From NCBI GenBank assembly GCA_902797015.1, contig CADBRG010000166.1, positions 1 to 11,141 of the forward strand: 11,141 bases of DNA. The letters are read 5' to 3'. Positions 1-6,448 of the stretch are shown in pieces. Position 1 is the first letter of the stretch. The number at the start of each line of letters is the position of its first letter. The notes beneath the pieces were generated by a model. It made no database searches. It was not told the DNA's origin and saw only the letters and a program-made list of their open reading frames with translations. The DNA is from an uncultured Lachnospiraceae bacterium. Its GTDB lineage: Bacteria; Bacillota; Clostridia; Lachnospirales; Lachnospiraceae. Both the position numbers and the translations under genes were made by a program.

Positions 1-597
1 ACGATATTTTGTAGTCATAGAAGATATAATGATGCCGAACCCCGTCGCCAGAATGATCATCTGGATAATGCATAACGGTATAAACAAAAGCATTGGCGTT
101 ATCTGAATGCTTGTTCCTCCTCTGATCACATAATAAAGCCAGAAACACAGCAACATGATAAACTGAATGCAAAATGAAATAAGGTGTGAAAACGCTGTGG
201 AAATAGGTGATACTAAGCGGGGATAGTACACTTTTCCCATTGTCGCACGATTCGAAATAAAAGTGTTTGAAACGTTGTGAAGTGTACCCGAAAAATAAGC
301 CCAGCAGATATTCCCGCTCATATAAAATAAGAATCCTGGTATAACAAAATCTCCAGCCACATCGGCCGTAGTGAGTTTTGCCAAATTGCCGAAAATTATC
401 GTAAATACAACAGTAGTCAGTAAAGGCTGTATTATTGCCCAAAGTGGCCCCAGAATTGTCTGCTTATACAGAGCAGTAAAATCTCTCTTTACAAACAGAA
501 AGATAAGATCTCTGTACGCAAATGTCTCTTTTATATGCAAATCGAGCAGCCTGTGCTCTGATGAGATTTCTGTTTTGAACTGTATATTTTCGTTCAT
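1..597 (-). CDS. ABC-2 polysaccharide export permease, Wzm/TagG-like, C-terminus cut by window edge
   Basis: Membrane subunit of an ABC exporter that moves a lipid-linked polysaccharide across the cytoplasmic membrane. The 199 visible residues start with a short cytoplasmic arm, then the family's amphipathic entry motif around residues 38-60 (KRDF..LYKQTILGPLWAIIQP), followed by hydrophobic segments at about 51-71, 84-104, 133-157 and 168-192. Full-length relatives have about 260 residues and six membrane segments, so roughly 60 residues and the last segments lie beyond the left edge; the visible part ends at TTKYR, which in the family usually precedes the final segments. The ATG at 595-597 is preceded by a weak GGAGC/AGG element. 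It is the last gene of the visible operon, 105 bases after licD. The ATPase partner is not in the window and would be expected immediately downstream. Whether the cargo is capsule, O-antigen-like glycan or teichoic-acid-type polymer cannot be decided. Confidence 0.9.
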   Translation of the reverse strand, partial: MNENIQFKTEISSEHRLLDLHIKETFAYRDLIFLFVKRDFTALYKQTILGPLWAIIQPLLTTVVFTIIFGNLAKLTTADVAGDFVIPGFLFYMSGNICWAYFSGTLHNVSNTFISNRATMGKVYYPRLVSPISTAFSHLISFCIQFIMLLCFWLYYVIRGGTSIQITPMLLFIPLCIIQMIILATGFGIIISSMTTKYR

Positions 598-664
598 AAC
601 CTGATGCTCCGTCTAATAATCTGAATTCATAAGATTTGTGATGTGGTTTCTCCTGTTCTTCATC

Positions 665-687
665 ACCGGTGCTACCGGTACTTTTTT
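665..687 (+). terminator. Possible plus-strand hairpin plus T-run (antisense to the operon)
   Basis: In the gap between licD and the permease, two ACCGGT copies (665-670 and 674-679) separated by GCT can pair as a 6-bp stem with a 3-base loop. The plus strand then continues AC and six T (682-687). This has the layout of a rho-independent terminator, but only for rightward transcription, opposite to all genes here. In the operon direction the T-run becomes an A-run before the hairpin, so it should not stop the operon transcript. It could end an antisense transcript, or be chance, since ACCGGT is itself a palindrome and the stem is short. Confidence 0.25.
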
Positions 688-702
688 ATGCCATCGTTTC
701 AA

Positions 703-1542
703 TCAGGGGAGCTCCTTTTGGTATTCTTTATAGTCTCTATGTACATCAAAAATAATATCACCGTGTCCTCCCCGCTGATCTACAGGAGGCAGCTTTTTCC
801 AATCACCGTATACGATTTCAAGATATCTTTCCCAGGCACCGAATGTCCAGAATTCATCATCTTCAAAATGAATCTTTGTTCTCCGTTTTTTATCCATAAT
901 CTCAACTGGGTAAGAGAGCGGATTCTTCAAGTCCATTCTGTCCATATTAAAGCATTCTTTTCCGTCCTTTATTTCGACATATGCAAAATACTCGCAAAGA
1001 CGTAACAACGGAACTCGTAATACCTCCGGAACGACAGAAGTCAGTATTTTTCTTTTTGTTGTCATTGGAAGATTCTTATATCGGTACCAGTATTTTTCAA
1101 TCAGAATGTTCATTACAGACGTTGATACTCTCTGCAGCCATTTTCGTATCTTTCCTTTCGGATACTGAGAGATCACAAAGATATCCATGCATATCCCGTA
1201 ATGAATATCACAATGCAGCATGTCACGAGGGACGGATGTTGTTCCGTTCAGTCTTAACTGGGTCCAGGGATAAAAGAATTTTCTGTCTGTTCTGAAATTC
1301 TGAACAAAATACTTTTCCCCTAATTCTCCATTGATTCCTCTTTTTACGAATTGTCGATAATCCTTTGCATCCATGCAAATGTCTATATCATCATCCCATG
1401 GAATAAACCCGGCATGTCTGGCAGCACCGAGAAGAGAGCCTGAAGATAGATAATAATGAATGTCGTTTTTATCACAAAAAGCAGCCACGTCTTTGAGCAT
1501 ACTTAACTCTGTTAACTGTATTTCTCTCAGCTCACTTGCCAT
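703..1542 (-). CDS. LicD-family phosphotransferase
   Basis: A 279-residue protein of the LicD/fukutin nucleotidyltransferase-fold family, close to the usual length of about 270. The family signature is clear near the N-terminus: SGSLLGAARHAGFIPWDDDIDI at about 34-55, with H43 and acidic D50, D51, D52 and D54, which bind metal and are catalytic in the family. Characterised members transfer phosphocholine from CDP-choline to sugars (LicD of Haemophilus and pneumococcus) or ribitol phosphate from CDP-ribitol (fukutin, FKRP). The substituent used here cannot be read from the sequence; no choline uptake or CTP:phosphocholine cytidylyltransferase gene is in the window. The ATG at 1540-1542 overlaps the end of the upstream GT2 by 11 bases, so translation is probably coupled; its ribosome binding site is weak (AGAAAG). 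Likely role: adding a phospho-substituent to the glycan before export by the downstream ABC permease. Confidence 0.9.
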   Translation of the reverse strand: MASELREIQLTELSMLKDVAAFCDKNDIHYYLSSGSLLGAARHAGFIPWDDDIDICMDAKDYRQFVKRGINGELGEKYFVQNFRTDRKFFYPWTQLRLNGTTSVPRDMLHCDIHYGICMDIFVISQYPKGKIRKWLQRVSTSVMNILIEKYWYRYKNLPMTTKRKILTSVVPEVLRVPLLRLCEYFAYVEIKDGKECFNMDRMDLKNPLSYPVEIMDKKRRTKIHFEDDEFWTFGAWERYLEIVYGDWKKLPPVDQRGGHGDIIFDVHRDYKEYQKELP

Positions 1543-2503
1543 TTTTTATCATCTTTCTCAAGTCTCGTGAAATAAAATATTCCAGCCTCGGGTTCAATAG
1601 AAACAGGATCCATTGAACCATTTCCATGCGTGATTTCTTAAGCTTCTGATACTGCGTTTTAACCGTATGCCATTCTTCCTTTGACAATCCGCCCATCTCC
1701 GGAATTTCACAGCACACTTTCTCTATCGTGTCAAAGTACTTTTTTCTTGTAAGATCAGCCTCTTTTAAAAGTCCTGCCTGCCTGTAAAAAAGGCATCTTT
1801 CATACATCGCTTCAAAAATAAAGGAATACCTTTCTTTCTGTTTCCCCGCTGTAATTGCCCCCTGTCTTTTATATGAATATATGTACTCTTCTTTTGAAAT
1901 ACAGGCCACTTTTCCGGCAGCCCATAATATTTGAGAAATGATATATTCATCCTCATGTATTTTTCCGATGGGAAACTTGATTGTTTCAAAAAGGTCCCGA
2001 TGATATAACTTGTTCCAGGCAACAATATAATACCAATTCAGTTTTTGATAAAGCCGCGGAAATACTTCCTGTGCAGTCAAAATCTCGTCCTTTATCGGAC
2101 TCTGCTCTTTTGCATACTCTCTCTCTCCAGATTCATTTACAGGGATAAGATTACAAAGGACCAGTTTGACATTCTCTTTTTCTGCTTCTGCCACCATATC
2201 TTCGATCATAGTGGCGAAAACATAGTCATCACTGTCTACAAAACATATAAATTCTCCGGAAGCCAGCTGGATTCCGCAATTTCTGGCATCTGATAATCCG
2301 CCATTCTGTTTATGGATCACCTGGATCCGACTGTCTTTTCCCATCCAGCGGTCGCACTTTTCAGGGCAGGAATCAGGAGAGCCATCATCCACAAGTATGA
2401 TTTCAAGGTTTTCATATGTCTGTGATACGATACTTTGAACACAACGATCCAAATAGTCCTCAACCTTATATACCGGTATCACCACAGAAACAAGTTTATT
2501 CAT
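1532..2503 (-). CDS. GT2 family glycosyltransferase, immediately downstream of the activase
   Basis: A 323-residue inverting glycosyltransferase of family GT2 with a GT-A fold. The N-terminal domain begins VSVVIPVYKVEDYLDRC, has the nucleotide-binding DDG at 39-41, the NGG..DARN segment at about 67-75, and the metal-binding DSDD at 90-93. WNKLYHRDLF, then HEDEY and an aromatic YIYSYKRQGAIT segment follow in the second half, typical of capsule and exopolysaccharide GT2 enzymes. It is cytoplasmic or membrane-associated and adds a sugar to a lipid-linked chain; donor and acceptor are not predictable. The ATG at 2501-2503 is 3 bases after the activase TAG (2507-2509), with an AAAGG element inside the end of that gene. 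It overlaps licD by 11 bases. Its N-terminus closely resembles that of the GT2 upstream of the radical enzyme (both start MNKL.SV.IP.Y), but the C-terminal halves look divergent. Confidence 0.9.
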   Translation of the reverse strand: MNKLVSVVIPVYKVEDYLDRCVQSIVSQTYENLEIILVDDGSPDSCPEKCDRWMGKDSRIQVIHKQNGGLSDARNCGIQLASGEFICFVDSDDYVFATMIEDMVAEAEKENVKLVLCNLIPVNESGEREYAKEQSPIKDEILTAQEVFPRLYQKLNWYYIVAWNKLYHRDLFETIKFPIGKIHEDEYIISQILWAAGKVACISKEEYIYSYKRQGAITAGKQKERYSFIFEAMYERCLFYRQAGLLKEADLTRKKYFDTIEKVCCEIPEMGGLSKEEWHTVKTQYQKLKKSRMEMVQWILFLLNPRLEYFISRDLRKMIKNGK

Positions 2504-2506
2504 ATA

Positions 2507-3388
2507 CTAACCTTTACTTAATGTTCTCACCTTTGCGCCTGCTTCTTTGAGGAGGCCTTCTACCATTTTCAAATCCGTATCCGTAATATCCATTACCGTC
2601 GTCTTCTCCAGCCCCAGCCACTTTCGTTTAATATCTCCCAGGGCATGACATGCGAAAATTTCAACATCTGGGTGGTTCAGCGTTTTAACCAATTGACAAA
2701 TCCTGTCAATATTTTCACTGCAAAGAGTGTATGGACGGATCAGCGGCAGACGAAGGCAAAACGGAACGCCTGATCCTGACAGGTTGGATAAATTCGTTTC
2801 ATAAAGCTTTACATCAAGTCCGTTAAGCTTGCCTGCTTTCTCCGGAACAATATTTTTGATATCCAGATATACAAAATCCGCACACTTTAACATTTGCTCA
2901 AAGTCTGAGGCCGGAACATTTCCTGCTGTTTCAAATGCAATGTTCACCAGAGCATCTTTCAGCATTTTCATTAACGGCAGAAGCGGCACGATCTGCAAAA
3001 CCGGCTCGCCCCCTGAAAACGTTACCCCTCCATCGTTCCCCCAATAAAGACGGTCTTTTATTATTTCCGCGAACAGCTCCTCCGGAGTATAATCCTTCGC
3101 GACCTGACTGACCGCTCCCATAGGACAAGAATCAAAGCATCCTGTCCTCTTCCCGGCAAGCCCGACAGCGGCATCTCTGCTGCAATTCTCATGAAAAGGA
3201 CAGCCCCCCTGATTTCCCACACATTTTTCCGAATCAAACCAGTATTGGTTGTATGCGGAAATGGTTTCGGGATTGGCGCACCACGGGCAATGAAGTGTGC
3301 ATCCCTTCAGGAAAACCGTCGTTCGAAGTCCGTCCCCATCGTGAATGGCATAGCGTACTATATTTGAAACTAATAACGTCTCCATCAC
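2507..3388 (-). CDS. Glycyl-radical-enzyme activating enzyme (radical SAM)
   Basis: A protein of about 293 residues that should install the glycyl radical on the neighbouring enzyme, using S-adenosylmethionine and a [4Fe-4S] cluster to make a 5'-deoxyadenosyl radical. It has the activase N-terminal pattern HDGDGLRTTVFLKGC, the radical-SAM cluster motif C30-x3-C34-x2-C37, and the SAM-binding GGEP at 126-129. An insert at about 50-100 carries C56, C63, C69, C84 and C88. Eliminase activases usually have eight cysteines here for two extra clusters, while the PFL activase has none, so at most one auxiliary cluster seems possible. The gene overlaps the stop of the radical enzyme: GTG at 3386-3388 and ATG at 3383-3385 are adjacent in-frame starts, and the TGA of the enzyme is 3385-3387. 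An AGAGGA element sits 9 bases before the GTG and 12 before the ATG, so either may be used. The overlap implies coupled translation with its partner. Confidence 0.94.
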   Translation of the reverse strand: MMETLLVSNIVRYAIHDGDGLRTTVFLKGCTLHCPWCANPETISAYNQYWFDSEKCVGNQGGCPFHENCSRDAAVGLAGKRTGCFDSCPMGAVSQVAKDYTPEELFAEIIKDRLYWGNDGGVTFSGGEPVLQIVPLLPLMKMLKDALVNIAFETAGNVPASDFEQMLKCADFVYLDIKNIVPEKAGKLNGLDVKLYETNLSNLSGSGVPFCLRLPLIRPYTLCSENIDRICQLVKTLNHPDVEIFACHALGDIKRKWLGLEKTTVMDITDTDLKMVEGLLKEAGAKVRTLSKG

Positions 3389-5379
3389 ATTCTGCCATCC
3401 TCTGCCATTTTTGCGCGTTTAATCAATGTGTCCTTGTAATCATCCGGCAGATCATTGAAATACGCACTGAATCCCCAGACCCGGACGATCAAACCGGGAT
3501 ACTTCCCGGGGTTCTGTTTTGCGTCAACGAGCTGTTCATAAGAAAGTATGTTAAACTGGGTTTGAAACACGCCGCTTCTTATGCATCCCATGATATAATC
3601 CAGGAACTTTTCCTTATCACGAATAACCGCTGGCTGAATAACCGAATCCACTACATTGCCATTACAGCTCAGCGCGTCGAAATGAAGGCCGCAGGCAAAA
3701 TGTACAACATCCAACAGGGCATTATTCCCATCGCATGAAATATGCGTAGCAAACGGATCCCCTTTCTTTCTTCCATCCGGGGTGGCACCGGTTTTAAGCC
3801 CGTAATTGATATAATCCGGCGAGCTCAGACCAAATTTGGTTTTTCCGCCGAAACGGTTACTGTACTGACTCAGCTCTTCACTGACCGTACTGATAATCTG
3901 CTGAGTTAAAGAAACTGCCAGTTCATCGTCTTTTCCAAATTTTTCGGTGTTTTGAGAAAACAGCTTTTCAAAATGCGGAAAGCCCTCATAATTACTTTTT
4001 AAACAATTAATTAGTTCTTCTTTTTTTACTAGTCTCTGATCAAACACAAAATGCTTAATATTGATCAGCGAATTCACACAGGTTGCCAGGCCAACAGATA
4101 AAAGCCCATAGTCGGAATAAACCGCGCCGCCCTCTGAAATATCCTTTCCGCTTTCCAGACAACCGTCAGTAAACAAGGTGAACAGTGGGTCTTTTTCCCA
4201 TAAGACCGTATTCAGTTTATCTTCGATCTCCTGAATATGCGTTCGCAATTTGGCCATGTATAAATTCAGTAAGTCATCGAAGGCTCCGGCACTGATAAAG
4301 TGTTCATCTGTCAACGCATTGAGCAATACCTGCGCAAACTGAATATTAAATAAATTGTTCTGTTCCAAAGAGTTCCCAATGGACAAAGGTTCCCAGCAAG
4401 CAGAAACGCCATAGTTATACGCGTCTTCTTCGCTGTAGCCGAAATCCATTAATAGCGGAATAATGACGTCATCATTGGATAACAGCGGACAGCCTAAGCC
4501 CGTAGCAATACTGTCTGTCGCAATGGTCAAAAGATGCTGCGGCATTATTTTCGACACTCTAAGGAGAATTTTCGGATCGGGAAGATGCAATTCCGCGAGG
4601 CAATGCATGAAAAGTTCCGTATACCGGTTGCTAAAATACATACCGTTTTTTTCAAGCCCGCCCAATACTATGATCTGCCCGGTATCCCCAACCAGCGTGT
4701 TGCTTTTGAACACATAGTGAGAATGCAGCGCGATCATAAACTGAGAAAGGAGCTCCTCTGCCTCATCGTCCGCTTCATATACGTCAAGAATCTTATCCAG
4801 TCTTCCTAATCCAAGCAGTTTATGCCCGGTCTGCCACAATATCTGGTTGATAAAAAGAATTCTTTGTAATGCTTCAAACAAATCAGCGGCAGGACGGTCT
4901 TTCAGACCGGTCAGCGCAGCTGCAATCCGCTGATCATTGATCTTACTTACGATACGGTCGATCTGGTTTTCAATTATCTCAATCAGCTTAAGATTCTGCC
5001 GCGTTATGATATTATCATATTTTGCTGCCTGATTCTTCAGACCCGCAAGCGATCCCTGCGTAATCAACGAGTAGTCAACCGGTGCGTTACCAATCACAGA
5101 ATCGCGATACAACACCATGCTTTTCTCATCCAGAGAATAGTAAAAAACGGAATGATGATCCGCTTCCATGTCTGCATGAGCAAAAACCTTTTTGATTCTC
5201 TTTACCGCAAAGTCTTTTTCTCTTCTGCTGTAATATGCCGGACGGACCTGAAAGAAAGCTTTTCGAAACGATATGTTCCGATCCGCCTTGCTTTCATTAC
5301 TCTGATAATATTTTCCACAGTAATATCGTTGATAAAAGTGCGTCGACTTCACCAATTCAACCATGTTTCTGTTTGCCAT
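3385..5379 (-). CDS. Glycyl radical enzyme of unassigned specificity, short form
   Basis: A 664-residue member of the PFL-like glycyl radical superfamily. Catalytic residues: Cys328 in YGVSACWEP (thiyl radical), Glu330 two residues on (the base in eliminating enzymes), and Gly636 in RVWGFSAYF (radical glycine). Supporting family motifs are NDDVIIPLL at about 302-310, GGAVYSDYGLLSVG at 417-430, GATPDGRKKGDPFA at 531-544 and TQFNILSYEQLVDA at 607-620. The Cys-x-Glu pattern argues against pyruvate formate-lyase, which has two adjacent cysteines, and favours an eliminase or lyase. The Cys-to-Gly distance (308) is near that of PFL (315), glycerol dehydratase (330) and CutC (332), but only 327 residues precede the cysteine against 418-488 in those enzymes. 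The ATG at 5377-5379 has a good AAGGTGA site and lies 4 bases after the upstream GT2. No shell or aldehyde-handling genes are nearby. The substrate is unknown; context suggests a glycan precursor or substituent. Databases would probably label it 'pyruvate formate lyase family protein'. Confidence 0.93.
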   Translation of the reverse strand: MANRNMVELVKSTHFYQRYYCGKYYQSNESKADRNISFRKAFFQVRPAYYSRREKDFAVKRIKKVFAHADMEADHHSVFYYSLDEKSMVLYRDSVIGNAPVDYSLITQGSLAGLKNQAAKYDNIITRQNLKLIEIIENQIDRIVSKINDQRIAAALTGLKDRPAADLFEALQRILFINQILWQTGHKLLGLGRLDKILDVYEADDEAEELLSQFMIALHSHYVFKSNTLVGDTGQIIVLGGLEKNGMYFSNRYTELFMHCLAELHLPDPKILLRVSKIMPQHLLTIATDSIATGLGCPLLSNDDVIIPLLMDFGYSEEDAYNYGVSACWEPLSIGNSLEQNNLFNIQFAQVLLNALTDEHFISAGAFDDLLNLYMAKLRTHIQEIEDKLNTVLWEKDPLFTLFTDGCLESGKDISEGGAVYSDYGLLSVGLATCVNSLINIKHFVFDQRLVKKEELINCLKSNYEGFPHFEKLFSQNTEKFGKDDELAVSLTQQIISTVSEELSQYSNRFGGKTKFGLSSPDYINYGLKTGATPDGRKKGDPFATHISCDGNNALLDVVHFACGLHFDALSCNGNVVDSVIQPAVIRDKEKFLDYIMGCIRSGVFQTQFNILSYEQLVDAKQNPGKYPGLIVRVWGFSAYFNDLPDDYKDTLIKRAKMAEDGRM

Positions 5380-5383
5380 ATGG

Positions 5384-6325
5384 TCACCTTTTCAGAACCC
5401 AATGTGCCAATACTTTGAGTCTTTCTTTTCCCGTCTGATTCGGATCCGATAAACAGATCCGTGTATTTTCATTCAGCATCTTTTTGTTTTTATCTGCTGC
5501 AGCTTTCTCCGCTGACGGAATGATGCGATACCAATACAATGATTTTTCAAAAATCAACCGGCTTGTACGGTACCATTCTTCACGATAATCTTTTTGAAAC
5601 AGCTTCTTCATCTTCTCAAAGCCAAGCAGCTCATGGAGACACTCCTCACTGAAATTGTCCGGTCTGACACTATGCACCAGGCTGTTATCCCTTTGGCGAT
5701 AACAATAAACGGGCTTGTTTATCCAAATGAAGCTGTTGCTGTGAAGAACATATTCCGTAAAAAACAGTCGATCTTCATTATGCTTCAGCGTTTCATCAAA
5801 ACGAATCCCAGCTTCGGAAATAATACTCCTTTTATAAAGCTTTGGATAGATATATCCTAAAAATCCGTATTTCTGCTCATATAAAAGAAAATGCAGCATC
5901 TCCTTTTGCGTCAGCATTCCTTCCGGCGCCGAAAATTGCTTTTTGCATAAACCTTCATCTTCTTCAACCCGTTGATAGGCTGCCGCAGCCAGATCGGAAT
6001 CTTTTATAATCGCGACTAAACTGCCAAGTGCGTCTTTATGGAGGTAATCATCTGAATCAAGGAAAAGAACATATTCCCCTTCTGCTTTCCCGAGCCCGTA
6101 GTTTCTGGCTTTTGAAGGTCCGGAGTTCTCCAAATGGCAGTATCGGAATCTCTTATCCTGATTCACGTATGTTCTGCAAACGGCTTCACTATTATCCGTG
6201 GAGCCGTCATTGATCAACAGAACCTCAAAATATGGGTAATCCTGAGATAAGAGTGAATCCAGACATTTAGGCAGATATTGTTCTGTATTATAAATCGGAA
6301 TTATAACGGAAATCAATTTGTTCAA
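5384..6325 (-). CDS. GT2 family glycosyltransferase with TTG start, upstream of the radical enzyme
   Basis: A 313-residue GT2 enzyme with a GT-A fold. The N-terminus reads LISVIIPIYNTEQYLPKC; the nucleotide-binding NDG is at 39-41, NSGPSKARNYG follows at about 67-77, and the metal-binding DSDD is at 90-93. A later HNEDRLFF segment and CYRQRDNSLVH are typical of this group. It should transfer one sugar onto the lipid-linked repeat unit; specificity is unknown. The start is TTG at 6323-6325: the codon before it is a stop (TGA), the family pattern begins at once, and a strong GGGGGAAG ribosome binding site lies about 7 bases upstream. The nearby ATG at 6327-6329 is in another frame. This is the first gene after the 123-base gap and precedes the radical enzyme by 4 bases, so it may be the first gene of a sub-operon. 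Confidence 0.9.
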   Translation of the reverse strand: MNKLISVIIPIYNTEQYLPKCLDSLLSQDYPYFEVLLINDGSTDNSEAVCRTYVNQDKRFRYCHLENSGPSKARNYGLGKAEGEYVLFLDSDDYLHKDALGSLVAIIKDSDLAAAAYQRVEEDEGLCKKQFSAPEGMLTQKEMLHFLLYEQKYGFLGYIYPKLYKRSIISEAGIRFDETLKHNEDRLFFTEYVLHSNSFIWINKPVYCYRQRDNSLVHSVRPDNFSEECLHELLGFEKMKKLFQKDYREEWYRTSRLIFEKSLYWYRIIPSAEKAAADKNKKMLNENTRICLSDPNQTGKERLKVLAHWVLKR

Positions 6326-6380
6326 TCATTCTTCCCCCGGTATAGTATTTCCCCTGTAAGACCCCTGCCTTGTTTGAAAT

Positions 6381-6410
6381 ATTGTATCACATGCCATCAT
6401 TCACTGAATA
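6381..6410 (-). promoter_or_regulatory. Candidate internal sigma-A-type promoter with extended -10
   Basis: The gap between the acyltransferase and the next GT2 is 123 bases, far longer than its neighbours. Reading the minus strand, TGATACAAT (6389 down to 6381) matches an extended -10 element, and TATTCA (6410-6405), 18 bases upstream, matches three of six bases of the -35 consensus. Initiation would fall near 6374, giving a leader of about 50 bases before the TTG start. A 13-base palindrome (GTTAC-ATC-GTAAC, 6424-6436) lies 14 bases upstream of the -35 and could be an operator or chance. If real, the promoter would let the GT2, radical enzyme, activase, GT2, LicD and permease genes be expressed separately from the upstream ones. 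Confidence 0.35.
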
Positions 6411-6448
6411 TGGCAGATATACAGTTACATCGTAACATTACCCTTCAG

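Noticed and set aside
371..1295. Plus-strand open frames at 371-604, 643-1005 and 981-1295.
   Set aside because: They lie mostly opposite the permease and LicD genes, show no family motifs, and encode low-complexity antisense-type translations. They are shadows.
3253..3738. A 161-residue plus-strand open frame opposite the activase start and the C-terminus of the radical enzyme.
   Set aside because: Both minus-strand genes carry clear catalytic motifs across the region, and the plus-strand translation resembles no known family.
3385..5379. Calling the radical enzyme pyruvate formate-lyase that supplies acetyl-CoA for the Acyl_transf_3 O-acetyltransferase.
   Set aside because: The active site is Cys-Trp-Glu, not the adjacent Cys-Cys pair that PFL needs, and the protein is about 100 residues too short. 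The idea fits the neighbourhood but not the catalytic residues.
6424..6436. GTTAC-ATC-GTAAC palindrome as a terminator after the acyltransferase.
   Set aside because: The stem is only five base pairs and no T-run follows it on the minus strand, so it is at most a small operator-like palindrome.
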